61,952 nt of DNA from Treponema sp. (GTDB lineage: Bacteria > Spirochaetota > Spirochaetia > Treponematales > Treponemataceae). The notes below the pieces were generated by a model. That model saw only the letters and a program-made list of their open reading frames with translations. It was not told where the DNA came from and ran no database searches. Made by a program: the position numbers and the translations under genes. Shown here one piece after another: positions 16,210-25,898 of this stretch; the first letter of the stretch is position 1; each line of letters starts with the position of its first letter. Location of the stretch: contig JAEDFX010000002.1 in the NCBI GenBank assembly GCA_016297805.1, positions 1 to 61,952 on the forward strand. Direction: 5' to 3'.

Positions 16210-17270
16210 AAAAGCCCTTGAAATTTTTTCTGATTCTTATTCTTCTGGTTGTCTTTGCTGTTGCCGGATGTTTTGTGTATGTAAAACAGCTTTCTATGCC
16301 TGTTGCCAAAGGTGAGTTTCAGAAGGACGTTCGAGTTGAAATTCCTTATGGTTTTTCTGTTTATAATGTTTCAAAACTTTTGAAAGAACAGAATCTTGTT
16401 CGTAGTGACAAATTGTTTTATTATTGTGCCAGATATCCTCAGATAAAAAAGATTTTATATCCTTCAGCAGAAAGTTATTCTTTTAATTTAAAAAGTGGAA
16501 TTTATCATATTCGGGACAATATGGATATTTGTGAAATCCAGCAGTTATTGTCTTCTGGTCAGCAGGAGTATATAAAGCTTTCTGTTCCTGAAGGTTATAC
16601 AATTACAAAAATTGCCGAAATGCTGGAAGAAAAAGGTATTTGTGAACTTAAGGATTTCGTTCAGGTTTGCAAAAGTCCGGAAATATGTAAGAAATACAAT
16701 ATACCAGGTGATAATTGTGAAGGCTATCTTTTCCCTGATACATATTTTCTTACATCTGGAATGACTGCTTTTGATATTGCCTGTCTGATGATTGATAATT
16801 TTTTTGAGAAAATAAAGTCTGTTTCTGGTCTCTCAGAGAAAAATTCAGAAGATTTATATTATATAGTTCGCCTTGCATCTATTGTAGAACGAGAGTATAG
16901 GGTTGAAGAAGAAGCTCCTTTAATTGCCAGTGTTTTCAAAAATAGATTGCGTAATAACATTGGACTTTATTCCTGTGCAACAATTGTTTATATTCTGACT
17001 GAAATAGAAGGTCGTCCACATCCAGATAGAATCCTTATTTCGGATACAAAAATTGATAATCCTTACAATACATATAAATGGGCTGGACTTCCTCCTGGAG
17101 CTATTTCAAATCCGGGGCTTGTTGCCTTGAATGCAGCTACTAATACTCCAAAAACGGATTATTATTTCTTCCAGGTTGCTGATGCTGACGCGGGAAGACA
17201 TGTGTTTACAAAATCATTTGATGAGCATGTAGATAATCATAATCTTGTAACAAAAAAGGTTTCAAAATAA
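16206..17270 (+). CDS. mltG: Endolytic murein transglycosylase MltG
   Basis: MltG cleaves nascent glycan strands at the membrane and is thought to set the end of strand polymerisation. The 354-residue protein has an N-terminal membrane helix (about 6-25), a LysM-like region with IPYGFSVYNVSKLLKEQ, and the YceG catalytic domain. That domain includes LASIVEREYR (Glu228 the likely catalytic acid) and YNTYKWAGLPPGAISNPG. Its start overlaps the preceding small gene by four bases, and dnaG follows after one base. Confidence 0.93.
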   Translation: MKKPLKFFLILILLVVFAVAGCFVYVKQLSMPVAKGEFQKDVRVEIPYGFSVYNVSKLLKEQNLVRSDKLFYYCARYPQIKKILYPSAESYSFNLKSGIYHIRDNMDICEIQQLLSSGQQEYIKLSVPEGYTITKIAEMLEEKGICELKDFVQVCKSPEICKKYNIPGDNCEGYLFPDTYFLTSGMTAFDIACLMIDNFFEKIKSVSGLSEKNSEDLYYIVRLASIVEREYRVEEEAPLIASVFKNRLRNNIGLYSCATIVYILTEIEGRPHPDRILISDTKIDNPYNTYKWAGLPPGAISNPGLVALNAATNTPKTDYYFFQVADADAGRHVFTKSFDEHVDNHNLVTKKVSK

Positions 17271-17271
17271 C

Positions 17272-19086
17272 GTGGCTGGATATATTTCAAACGAAACTAT
17301 AGATGCAATTCTCAATACAACGGATATTATTTCTACTATCAGTGAATATACAAAACTGGAACATCGAGGTGGAAATGATTGGTGGGGCTGCTGTCCATTT
17401 CACGGAGAAAAAACTGCTTCCTTTCATGTTGATGGGGATAAAAAATTTTATCATTGTTTTGGCTGTCATAAGGGTGGAAATGTAGTTAATTTTGTGATGG
17501 AGATGGAAAAGCTTTCGTATCCTGATACTTTAACCGCATTGGCAAAAAAAGCTGGTATAGTTATAAAATATAAGGATGGTTATACACCATCTGCAGATAC
17601 AAGAAAAAATGATGAAATTGAGCAGTTGATAGAACTGTATGAACGTACAGCTTCCATGTTCCATTATTTTTTAATGGAAACTGAACAGGGTAAGAAGGCT
17701 TTGGATTATGTAACAAAACGTGGTCTTACTTTGGAAACAATAAAGAAATTCCGTCTTGGTTATGCGCCAGCGGACAGAAAATGGCTTAAACAGTTTTTGA
17801 CCAAGAAAAATTTTAGTAATGAGTTTCTTGCGAAGTCAGGTTTGTTCAGTAGTAAATATCCAGATTATTCTTTTTTTTCAGACAGACTTATGTTTCCAAT
17901 TTTTAATCGTAAGGGGCAGGTTGTGGCATTTGGTGGACGGGTTCTTCCGCCAGCGAATGAATCAGAAAGAAAATATTTGAATTCAGGGGATTTGCCTCAA
18001 TTTAAAAAAAGAGAAACTTTATTTGGATTTAGTTTTGCAAAAGAATCTATACGTCAGAATAAAAAAATTATTTTCTGTGAAGGAAATATGGATGTTATTG
18101 CTTATCATCAGTGTGGCCTTGATTACGCAGTTGCAACCCTTGGAACGGCTCTTACGGAAGAACATATAAAAATGATTCAAGGTTTTGTCGCAGCAGGAAT
18201 TGTTTATCTTTCTTTTGACTCTGATGGAGCTGGACAGAATGCAACCTGGAAGGCGATAAAGCTTTGCCGTTCACATGATTTAACGGTAAAGATAATCAGA
18301 TTGCAGGGTGGAAAAGATCCTGCAGAAATTATGCTTAAATATGGTGCAGAAAACTTGACGGCACAGGTAAACAGTGCTATATTAGATAGCGACTATCTTT
18401 TATTTAGACTAGGTGAAAAGTACCCTGTTGATACTCCAGAGGGCAAGACAAAAGCTGCTTTGGAATATTTTGAGTATATAGATGCACTTCAGTCTGATAT
18501 TCAAAAGGAGTCATGTCTTGAACAACTATGTCAGACATTTAATTTAAAACCGGAGGCTGTTAAAAGAGATTTTACTAATCGTAATCAGGCCCGAGAACGC
18601 ACAAATGTCCGGCAGATAAATAATCAAACACAACAAGGAACACAAATTAAACTGGATGCAGAATTACGTGGTTTAATTGCTGTTACCGCCGATTTGGATC
18701 AATTTAAGATTCTTTGTTCTCAAGTAACTGAAAATGATTTTCAAAATCCTGTAGCTAAAAGTTTATATAAAATTTTGGAAGAATGCTATAAGTGTCAGCG
18801 TTTTACTATTAGAGATGTTTTAAGTCAATGTGATAATGAAAAACTGATTGAGTTAATAACTGAATCAATTTCTTCTGGGCTTTATCAAAGTGAAAAAGTT
18901 AGTGTAATAGTCCAAGATACTATTAGTTATGTAAAGAAAAATACACTTTATACTCAGAGAGACAGATTATTGCAAAGAATTAAACAGTTTACTGTAGTAA
19001 CAGAAGATGATAAAAGACAATTAAATGCACTTCTTACCGAAAAACTTATGCTTGATAAAAAAATTCAAGTTTTAGGACAAAAATAG
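17272..19086 (+). CDS. dnaG: DNA primase
   Basis: DnaG makes RNA primers for replication. The 604-residue protein has the CHC2 zinc finger CCPFH...CFGC (Cys41, His44, Cys62, Cys65), the primase core with FGGRVLPP, the TOPRIM motif CEGNMDVIA (about residue 270) and the DSDGAG metal site. The C-terminal helicase-binding part is less conserved. Translation starts at GTG 17272, and the rpoD GTG follows the stop directly. This is the classical macromolecular-synthesis arrangement dnaG-rpoD. Confidence 0.96.
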   Translation: MAGYISNETIDAILNTTDIISTISEYTKLEHRGGNDWWGCCPFHGEKTASFHVDGDKKFYHCFGCHKGGNVVNFVMEMEKLSYPDTLTALAKKAGIVIKYKDGYTPSADTRKNDEIEQLIELYERTASMFHYFLMETEQGKKALDYVTKRGLTLETIKKFRLGYAPADRKWLKQFLTKKNFSNEFLAKSGLFSSKYPDYSFFSDRLMFPIFNRKGQVVAFGGRVLPPANESERKYLNSGDLPQFKKRETLFGFSFAKESIRQNKKIIFCEGNMDVIAYHQCGLDYAVATLGTALTEEHIKMIQGFVAAGIVYLSFDSDGAGQNATWKAIKLCRSHDLTVKIIRLQGGKDPAEIMLKYGAENLTAQVNSAILDSDYLLFRLGEKYPVDTPEGKTKAALEYFEYIDALQSDIQKESCLEQLCQTFNLKPEAVKRDFTNRNQARERTNVRQINNQTQQGTQIKLDAELRGLIAVTADLDQFKILCSQVTENDFQNPVAKSLYKILEECYKCQRFTIRDVLSQCDNEKLIELITESISSGLYQSEKVSVIVQDTISYVKKNTLYTQRDRLLQRIKQFTVVTEDDKRQLNALLTEKLMLDKKIQVLGQK

Positions 19087-20952
19087 GTGAATACTGTTAT
19101 GGACGAAAAAACCAACTCCGCTTTGGCTGCAAATCCTGCTGTTGAAAAACTCATTGAGTTTGCAAAAACAAAAAAAATCATTACATGGGATGATGTTGTC
19201 GGATATTTAGGTCAGGATTTTGTTAATTCTGATGAATTGATGGAACCTGTTTTGAAGCTTCTGAAAGATATTGATAGAGAGCCTATCGAAACTGATATAA
19301 TTGGACAGGAATCTGAAGAAGATTCTGACATGGTAGTCGAAGATGATGAAGATGATTTGATGCTTGATCAGGACGACGATGATGTAGTTCAGGATGATGA
19401 AACAGTTTCTGAAATTGAAAAGGCTGAAAAAGCAGCTTCAAAAAGCAGACTTGTTAACAGTGATAAAGATTCTAGCGTTGATGATCCTATCAGACTTTAT
19501 CTTCGCGAAATCGGAAAAGAAAATCTTCTTACAGCTGAACAGGAAGTTGAACTTTCTAAAACAATGGAAGAAGGGAACAATATTATTAAAGACGTAATTA
19601 AGAATTCAGGAATTATGATCCCAGAATTCTTTACAATTGCTCAGAAAGCCTTTACACGTATTGATATTCATGAACCAGGAAAGACTCGTAAAGAAATTAA
19701 TGAAGAAATGGCAGATAAACGCCGCCTTAAGAGCTTCTATGGTGAACATATTAAGCCAGTATTGCCAGAAATGAAACAGTATATGGCTTTGAAAAAACAG
19801 CTTTTTGAAGCAGAACAGTCTAGTTTGATTTTTGAAAATCCACAGCTTGTTGAACTTAGAGCTAAAATCCTTCCAGAACTTCAGAAAGTTGATATTCAGA
19901 CTGAAGAACTTGATAAGTTTACACAGAAGTATCGTGAAGCAACTATAAAGATTGAGGAATATCATCAGAAGCAGGAAAAGAAGATGAAAGAACTTCGTGT
20001 TTCTAATACTGCTGAACTTCGTAATTTGGGCCGCAAAATTTCAATCAAATCCCAGGCTGTTAAGCTGGAAGTTGAATTGAATATGACTGCTGATGAAATT
20101 CGTGAAATTTATACTCAGATTCAGAAAATTGACAGAAAACTTCATAGACTTGAGTACGAATTTGAAAACAGTGTTGATGATATTCAGAAAATGGCCAAGG
20201 ATATTGAGTATGGTCGTCAGATGATGGAAAAGGCAAAAAATCGTTTGATTAATGCTAACCTTCGTCTTGTAGTTTCTATTGCAAAAAAATATACAAACCG
20301 AGGTCTTCATTTCTTTGATTTAGTTCAGGAAGGAAACATTGGTTTGATTAAAGCCGTAGAAAAATTTGAATATCGTAAAGGATTTAAATTCTCTACATAT
20401 GCTACATGGTGGATTCGCCAGGCAATAACTCGTTCAATTTCAGATCAGGCTCGTACAATTCGTGTACCAGTTCATATGATTGAACAGATTAATAAAGTTG
20501 TTCGTGAAAGTCGTCAGCTTATGCAGAAACTTGGTCGTGAACCAACTGATGACGAAATTGCACAGCAGTTAGGATGGCCATTGGCTCGTGTAAAACAGGT
20601 TAAGAATGTTGCCCGTGAACCAATTTCTCTTGAAACTCCAATTGGAGAGGAAGAAGATTCAATTCTTGGAGACTTCATTGAAGATAAAGAAGTTGAAAAT
20701 CCAGCTTCACAGACAGCATTTACTTTGCTTCAGGAACAGTTGCGCTCTGTATTGAATACATTACCACCTCGTGAACAGGAAGTATTAAAGATGCGTTTTG
20801 GTCTGGAAGATGGTTATTCACTTACTTTGGAAGAAGTTGGTCTTTATTTTGATGTAACACGTGAACGTATTCGTCAGATTGAAGCTAAAGCACTTAGAAG
20901 ATTAAGACATCCAAGAAGAGCAAACGGCTTGCGTGATTATATCGAGACATAG
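19087..20952 (+). CDS. rpoD: Primary RNA polymerase sigma factor (sigma-70)
   Basis: The 621-residue protein has region 1.2 (DDPIRLYLREIG), a long helical non-conserved region, and region 2 with NLRLVVSIAKKYTNRG and STYATWWIRQAI for -10 recognition. Region 3 and region 4 with TLEEVGLYFDVTRERIRQIEAKALRRL for -35 recognition follow. An acidic stretch (about residues 75-105) precedes region 1.2. Two starts are possible: GTG 19087, abutting the dnaG stop, or ATG 19099, eight bases after an AGGTG. I keep the longer form. Confidence 0.97.
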   Translation: MNTVMDEKTNSALAANPAVEKLIEFAKTKKIITWDDVVGYLGQDFVNSDELMEPVLKLLKDIDREPIETDIIGQESEEDSDMVVEDDEDDLMLDQDDDDVVQDDETVSEIEKAEKAASKSRLVNSDKDSSVDDPIRLYLREIGKENLLTAEQEVELSKTMEEGNNIIKDVIKNSGIMIPEFFTIAQKAFTRIDIHEPGKTRKEINEEMADKRRLKSFYGEHIKPVLPEMKQYMALKKQLFEAEQSSLIFENPQLVELRAKILPELQKVDIQTEELDKFTQKYREATIKIEEYHQKQEKKMKELRVSNTAELRNLGRKISIKSQAVKLEVELNMTADEIREIYTQIQKIDRKLHRLEYEFENSVDDIQKMAKDIEYGRQMMEKAKNRLINANLRLVVSIAKKYTNRGLHFFDLVQEGNIGLIKAVEKFEYRKGFKFSTYATWWIRQAITRSISDQARTIRVPVHMIEQINKVVRESRQLMQKLGREPTDDEIAQQLGWPLARVKQVKNVAREPISLETPIGEEEDSILGDFIEDKEVENPASQTAFTLLQEQLRSVLNTLPPREQEVLKMRFGLEDGYSLTLEEVGLYFDVTRERIRQIEAKALRRLRHPRRANGLRDYIET

Positions 20953-21058
20953 CTATATATGGAGCTGGCTATAATCGAAGAACCGTTAAAACAACGGCTG
21001 ATAGACTAAAAATTGTTTTTACTATATATTTTAAAATATTTTAAATGAGGAACCTTAC

Positions 21059-21982
21059 ATGGTAACAGCAGAAATTTTTGAAGAATTAAAAGAATTACAG
21101 GATATCCTGGTAAAGAAATACGATTTGGAAGCAAAGAAAGAAGATGCTCCAAAGCAGTTGATTAATCAGAAAGATCTTTTAGCTAAGACTGTAAAAGAAG
21201 CTAAGGAAGAACAGGATGCATACGATGCAATTCAGGAAAAAGTTTCAAAGTTAAAGGTTGAACTTGATGAAGCTGTAAAGATGCGTGAAGAAGGTGAAAA
21301 AGGTGTTGCTAACAGTACTACTCACCGTGAATATGAAGCATTGGAAAAACAGATTACAGAAGCTAAAGATAAAGAAGATGAAGTAAGAAAAGAACTCCAG
21401 AAACAGGAAAGAGATCTTGCTGAATTGGATGAAAAGCTCAAGACTTCAGAAGAGTTGATTAAATTCCAGAGAGAAGAACTGGAAAACGGTGAACGTTCAA
21501 TTGCAAATGAAATTAAATCATATGAAGATAGTTTGAAATCTTTGAAGGAAGAAGAAGATAAGATTACTCCAAAATTGGCTGAGCTTGATAAAGCTATTTT
21601 CTTCAAATTCCAGAGAATCATTCAGAGAAATACAGAAGGAATTGTTGCTGTTAGAAACGGTGTTTGTGAAGGTTGTCATATGATTCTTCCTGCTAACTTT
21701 GCTAACGTAGTTCGCGAAGGTGAATCTATCAACTTCTGTCCTTATTGTAGTAGAATCTTGTATTATGAAGAAGTAAGTGAAGATCAGGCAGAAGATTATT
21801 TTGATATGGCTGCTGCTGGAAGTCTTGCTGGTCTTGATGATGATTTTGAAGATGAAGACGAGTTCGATGAAGATTCAGAAGAACGGGAAGATTCACTTTA
21901 TGATGAAGATGGAGAAATGACAGATTCAGAAGATGAAGATCTTTCTGATGAAGAAAATGACGACGATTCTGACGAAGAATAG
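21059..21982 (+). CDS. Coiled-coil C4 zinc-ribbon protein with an acidic tail
   Basis: The first 190 residues of this 307-residue protein form a long charged coiled coil. A C-terminal zinc ribbon CEGCHMILP...CPYCS follows (about residues 203-231), as in the DUF164/zf-RING_7 family found across bacteria. The last 65 or so residues are almost entirely Asp/Glu, unusual for the family. A strong TGAGGAA ribosome site precedes the ATG. The gene lies between rpoD and rnpB. Function is unknown; a nucleic-acid or transcription-related role has been suggested for relatives. Confidence 0.85.
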   Translation: MVTAEIFEELKELQDILVKKYDLEAKKEDAPKQLINQKDLLAKTVKEAKEEQDAYDAIQEKVSKLKVELDEAVKMREEGEKGVANSTTHREYEALEKQITEAKDKEDEVRKELQKQERDLAELDEKLKTSEELIKFQREELENGERSIANEIKSYEDSLKSLKEEEDKITPKLAELDKAIFFKFQRIIQRNTEGIVAVRNGVCEGCHMILPANFANVVREGESINFCPYCSRILYYEEVSEDQAEDYFDMAAAGSLAGLDDDFEDEDEFDEDSEEREDSLYDEDGEMTDSEDEDLSDEENDDDSDEE

Positions 21983-22008
21983 TCAAAAAATCTTTTTCGT
22001 GGAATAAT

Positions 22009-22036
22009 TGGTGCAGTTTATCTGCACCATTTTTTT
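22009..22036 (+). terminator. Terminator after the zinc-ribbon gene
   Basis: TGGTGCAG (22009-22016) pairs with CTGCACCA (22022-22029) over a five-base loop, followed by seven T. It separates the protein gene from the RNase P RNA. Confidence 0.9.
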
Positions 22037-22048
22037 GTGTTAATTATA

Positions 22049-22449
22049 CAGATGAGATATAACCGCTTTTGCATTTTTTGATGATAAAAAATGTGGATGA
22101 GGTAAAGTCCGGGCTCCTTCGGAAAAAATGCCGGATAATAACCGGGCACAATTTGGCAGCTGTAATGAAATTACGCAAGTAATTGTTTGCATAGCCCAAT
22201 GCGTGACAGATAGTGCAACAGAAATATTACCGCCTGGCAACAGGTAAGGGTGAAAAGGCAGTGTAAGAGACTACCGGTTGTCTGGTAACAGACAATGCTT
22301 GTAAACCTCATTTGGAGCAAGATTAAGCAGCAGTTATGTGTTTCCGAGCAATACTGCGGGTAAATCGCTGGAATTAAATGGTAACATTTAATGCGGATAG
22401 ATGGTTATTACTTTTATAGTAGACAGAACCCGGCTTATAGTCTCATCTG
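22049..22449 (+). ncRNA. rnpB: RNase P RNA (bacterial type A)
   Basis: This is the catalytic RNA that matures tRNA 5-prime ends. P1 is formed by CAGATGAGA (22049-22057) with TCTCATCTG (22441-22449). Conserved region I is GAGGTAAAGTCCGGGCTCC (about 22099-22117). GTGCAACAGA, CAGGTAAGGGTGAAA and GTAAGAG mark the specificity/P10-P12 parts. Region V is ACAGAACCCGGCTTATAG (22423-22440). Region I carries one extra T compared with the usual GAGGAAAGTCC. Eight T follow P1 and serve as terminator. No clear promoter is visible between the preceding terminator and P1. Confidence 0.96.
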
Positions 22450-22464
22450 TTTTTTTTGTAAGAA

Positions 22465-23421
22465 ATGAAAGAAGAATATAGCATTCAGAATAACAGCTTT
22501 GCAAAACGAAGCAATAAAAAACTTCTAAAAACTCTTCGCCTTGTGCTATTGCTTATAGTTTTTGCAGGTCTAATTGTCTTTGGTGCTATTTTTGTCGGAA
22601 AATATAAAAAAAATAGTGTATCCATAAAAGAAATTAAAAATGCATGGGCAAGTTATGATTATCAGAAGGTGTACGAATTATCAAAATCATACCTGAATGA
22701 AAATCCTTACAATAACACCGCTTTAACTTATTACAGTTATTCTTGTTTTTTCATCGCTCAGGCACAAACTGATACACTGCAGGCTCAGACTTATCTTGAT
22801 GAGTGTATAAACAATATAAGAATTGCTTTATATGAATCAAGTAAGAGTTTAACACCTCAACTTCAGTATATGCTGGGGCGTGCTTATTTTTATAAAAATA
22901 CAATCACAACTCATTATTATGCTGATTTGGCAGTAAAATATCTGCTTTTGGCAAAAGAAAATGGATATGAGGCTGATGATATTTCTGAATATTTAGGATT
23001 AAGCTATGCATCTCTTGGAATGACCATGGAGAGTATTTCTGCATTTACAGAGGCTTTACTTGTACGAGAATCAGATGCTTTGCTGCTTTCTATAGCTGAA
23101 CAATATTATAAAGCAAATGAATATACAGCCGCTGAACAGTATTTGTTCAGAATTATAAAAAATAGTGAAAATGATGAAGTTGTATTAAAAAGTCAGATTC
23201 TCCTTGGAAATATATACATAGATAAAGAAGATTATGATGCAGCATTGGAAGAATTTAATAATGTTTTGAAAAAAAATGAAAATTCTGCTGACGCACATTA
23301 TGGAATTGGTGTAATATATGAAAAGCAGGGGAATATGGTAAAGGCACGTTCAGAATGGCGAACTGCTTTAAAGATGCAGGTAAATCATCCTGGAGCCTTG
23401 CAGAAAATGTCAAATAACTAG
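22465..23421 (+). CDS. Membrane-anchored TPR protein
   Basis: The 318-residue protein has a basic cytoplasmic N-terminus, one membrane helix (about residues 25-46) and then tetratricopeptide repeats, such as YLGLSYASLGMTMESISAFTEALL and EDYDAALEEFNNVLKKNENSADAHYGIGVIYEKQG. TPR domains mediate protein contacts. Its place directly ahead of mreB suggests a role with the cell-shape machinery, but that is inferred from position. The ATG lies seven bases after the rnpB T-run with only a weak TAAGAA site. Confidence 0.8.
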   Translation: MKEEYSIQNNSFAKRSNKKLLKTLRLVLLLIVFAGLIVFGAIFVGKYKKNSVSIKEIKNAWASYDYQKVYELSKSYLNENPYNNTALTYYSYSCFFIAQAQTDTLQAQTYLDECINNIRIALYESSKSLTPQLQYMLGRAYFYKNTITTHYYADLAVKYLLLAKENGYEADDISEYLGLSYASLGMTMESISAFTEALLVRESDALLLSIAEQYYKANEYTAAEQYLFRIIKNSENDEVVLKSQILLGNIYIDKEDYDAALEEFNNVLKKNENSADAHYGIGVIYEKQGNMVKARSEWRTALKMQVNHPGALQKMSNN

Positions 23422-23451
23422 AAATATATATATAAAGTTGGGAGGACTTTG

Positions 23452-24489
23452 ATGGGATTTTTTGATAATTTTTCAACTGATATTGGTATTGATTTAGGAA
23501 CATGTAATACCTTAATTTATGTTCGTGATAAAGGTATTGTTATTGATGAACCATCAGTTATTGCTGTAGAAAAAGGAACAAAAAGAATTGTTGCTGTAGG
23601 TGCAGAAGCTAAACGTATGCTTGATAAAACTCCAGGCAGTATTATGGCAATTCGTCCTTTGGCCGACGGTGTTATTGCTGATATTGATAGCACTGAAAAA
23701 ATGATTAAATACTTCATATCAAAAATTATCCCACGTCATCAGTTCTTTAAATCTGTAAGAATGAAGATTGGTATTCCATCTTGTGTTACTGATGTTGAAC
23801 GTCGTGCTGTTATTGAAGCTGCATTGAAAGCTGGTGCAAAGGAAGTTGAAGTAATCGAAGAAAGCCGTGCTGCTGCAATTGGCGCTGATATTCCTATCTT
23901 TGAACCTGCTGGTCATATGATTTGTGATATTGGTGGTGGTACTGCAGAAATTTCTGTAATTTCACTTGGTGGTATGGTTGTTACTCATTCAATTCGTATT
24001 GGTGGTGATAAGTTTGATGAGGCTATTGTCAAACATGTAAAGAGCGTTCATAACCTTATTATTGGACAGCCTGCTGCAGAAAGACTCAAGATTCAGATTG
24101 GTAATGCGGCTCCTGAAAAAACAATCGAAAAAATGGAATTGAAGGGAACTGATGCTATTACAGGTCTTCCACGCCGTCTTGAAATAGACTCTGTTGAAGT
24201 TCGTGAAGCATTAAAGGATCCTGTAACAAAAATCGTTGAAGAAATTAAATCTGTACTTAGTGAAACTCCTCCGGAATTGGCTTCTGATATTATTGAACGT
24301 GGTATTGTAATGACAGGAGGAGGTTCTATGTTACGCGAACTTCCAAAGCTGATTTCAAAAGAAACTGGTGTACCTGTTATTCTTGTAGAAAAGCCACTGG
24401 AATGTGTTGCTATTGGTGCAGGTAAAGCCTTTGGCTTGTTTAAGGATATGTATTCTGAACGTTCTGTTTATGACAGTTTGAACGACTAG
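23452..24489 (+). CDS. mreB: Rod-shape actin-like protein MreB
   Basis: MreB is the membrane-associated bacterial actin that organises lateral wall synthesis. The protein begins GFFDNFSTDIGIDLGTCNTLIY, with the phosphate-1 loop DLGTCNT. It has CDIGGGTAEISVISLGG (phosphate 2) and MTGGGSML (adenosine). The length of 345 residues is normal. The start is ATG 23452, five bases after GGAGGA; an in-frame TTG just upstream is too close to that site. It is followed by mreC, mreD, PBP2 and rodA. Confidence 0.97.
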   Translation: MGFFDNFSTDIGIDLGTCNTLIYVRDKGIVIDEPSVIAVEKGTKRIVAVGAEAKRMLDKTPGSIMAIRPLADGVIADIDSTEKMIKYFISKIIPRHQFFKSVRMKIGIPSCVTDVERRAVIEAALKAGAKEVEVIEESRAAAIGADIPIFEPAGHMICDIGGGTAEISVISLGGMVVTHSIRIGGDKFDEAIVKHVKSVHNLIIGQPAAERLKIQIGNAAPEKTIEKMELKGTDAITGLPRRLEIDSVEVREALKDPVTKIVEEIKSVLSETPPELASDIIERGIVMTGGGSMLRELPKLISKETGVPVILVEKPLECVAIGAGKAFGLFKDMYSERSVYDSLND

Positions 24490-24498
24490 TTATATCCT

Positions 24499-25374
24499 AT
24501 GGCTAATAACAAATCATCTTTTCGCTTTAGATTTTCAGAATTTCTCTTTATTACATTTATAATCATATCTTCTACATTACTGGCATTCAGTTCAGGGAGT
24601 TTTGTCTTAAACTTCAAGAAGGTAGGGTTTTCTATAATATCAACTTTGGATAAAGGTGTTCATTTTGTTGTTGATGGAGTTGCAGATACTTTTAATGCAG
24701 TCGGAGAACTTCGTAAGCTGAAAAAAGATTACAATGAACTTGTAATTAAACTTGAAAATTACGAACAGATGCAGCGTTCTAATGCAGATATCACTAAGGA
24801 AAATGCTCGTCTTAAAGAACAACTTGATTTTGCAGTTTCTATTGATGAAAAAAATATTCCTGCCCAGATTATTTCCCGAGATTTAGGAAATGCTTTTTCA
24901 TATTTAACTATTGATAAGGGAAGCGTTAATGGTATAAGGAAGAATATGCCTGTTATAGCTTTTCAGAATGGAAATCAGGGGTTGGTTGGAAAGGTTATTC
25001 AAGTAGGAACTTTTACAAGTCAGATTATGCCTGTTTATAACATCAACAATATTGTATCTGCTCGCATCCAGAATACTCGTGATTTAGGTCTTGTAAATGG
25101 ACTTGGTAGTCAGGATCAGCCTTTGCAGATGCAGTATATTCGTAAAAGGGTTCTTGATGAACTTCACTTTGGTGATGTGGTTGTTACTTCCGGCGAAAAT
25201 GATAATTACATGAGAGATATTCCTATAGGTTCAATTTCTAAAATTACTGTTCTGGACTATAACTCATCACTTAATATTGAATTGACGCCAATTATTGATT
25301 TTTCAAGATTGGAAACAGTGATTGTAGTAAACCAGAAAGAATTGAATGATAGAAAGCAGTCGGAGGTGGATTAA
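24499..25374 (+). CDS. mreC: Rod-shape-determining protein MreC
   Basis: MreC is a periplasmic scaffold that links MreB, PBP2 and RodA. The 291-residue protein has an N-terminal membrane helix (about 15-35) and a coiled coil (about 70-115, with ELRKLKKDYNELVIKLENYE). Two beta domains follow, with PAQIISRDLGNAFSYLTIDKGSVNGI and GDVVVTSGENDNYMRDIPIG, typical of MreC. Its TAA overlaps the mreD ATG by one base. Confidence 0.93.
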   Translation: MANNKSSFRFRFSEFLFITFIIISSTLLAFSSGSFVLNFKKVGFSIISTLDKGVHFVVDGVADTFNAVGELRKLKKDYNELVIKLENYEQMQRSNADITKENARLKEQLDFAVSIDEKNIPAQIISRDLGNAFSYLTIDKGSVNGIRKNMPVIAFQNGNQGLVGKVIQVGTFTSQIMPVYNINNIVSARIQNTRDLGLVNGLGSQDQPLQMQYIRKRVLDELHFGDVVVTSGENDNYMRDIPIGSISKITVLDYNSSLNIELTPIIDFSRLETVIVVNQKELNDRKQSEVD

Positions 25375-25898
25375 TGTTAAGGTCACTTTTAGTTAGTACA
25401 TTGATGCTGCTTTGTGCAACAATCATAGAATCCTCAATTCTCTCAAATATAAGTTTTCTTCTTGTTGTTCCTGATTTAGTTTTAATCTGTACTATTTATT
25501 TTTCACTTCTGAATGGAAAATTGATGGGGGAAACAACGGGGTTTATTTCAGGACTCTTTCTTGATTTTATTACAGGAATTCCTTTGGGATTCAACTGCTT
25601 GTACAGGACTATTATAGCTTATATATGTGGTCTGTTTTCTAATACTGTTATTATAAGCGGTATTATAGTACCTGTTTTAAGTGTTGGCCTTGCTACTATC
25701 GTAAAAACTGTTCTTATAAACCTTATAGCATTGTTTTTCCCAAATACTAATGTTTATGTAACAGGTATTATTTCCTATGAGTTCTTGTTTGAATTTATAG
25801 AGAATATAGTTCTTGCTCCTTTTATTTTCCGATTATTGGGTGCTTTTAATAGATATTTATCAATAAAAACTACTAAGGATCGAGTTGATAATGTTTAA
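25374..25898 (+). CDS. mreD: Rod-shape-determining protein MreD
   Basis: MreD is a small integral membrane partner of MreC. The 174-residue protein has about five to six hydrophobic helices, and FISGLFLDFITGIPLGFNCLYRTIIAYICG matches the MreD core (Gly-Leu-Asp-rich loop). It overlaps mreC by one base and the PBP2 gene by eight. Confidence 0.88.
   Translation: MLRSLLVSTLMLLCATIIESSILSNISFLLVVPDLVLICTIYFSLLNGKLMGETTGFISGLFLDFITGIPLGFNCLYRTIIAYICGLFSNTVIISGIIVPVLSVGLATIVKTVLINLIALFFPNTNVYVTGIISYEFLFEFIENIVLAPFIFRLLGAFNRYLSIKTTKDRVDNV

Noticed and set aside
19606..20310. Open frames on the minus strand inside rpoD
   Set aside because: They are shadows of a strongly conserved coding sequence. 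They show no ribosome sites and a composition rich in Phe, Leu, Ser and Cys, typical of antisense frames.
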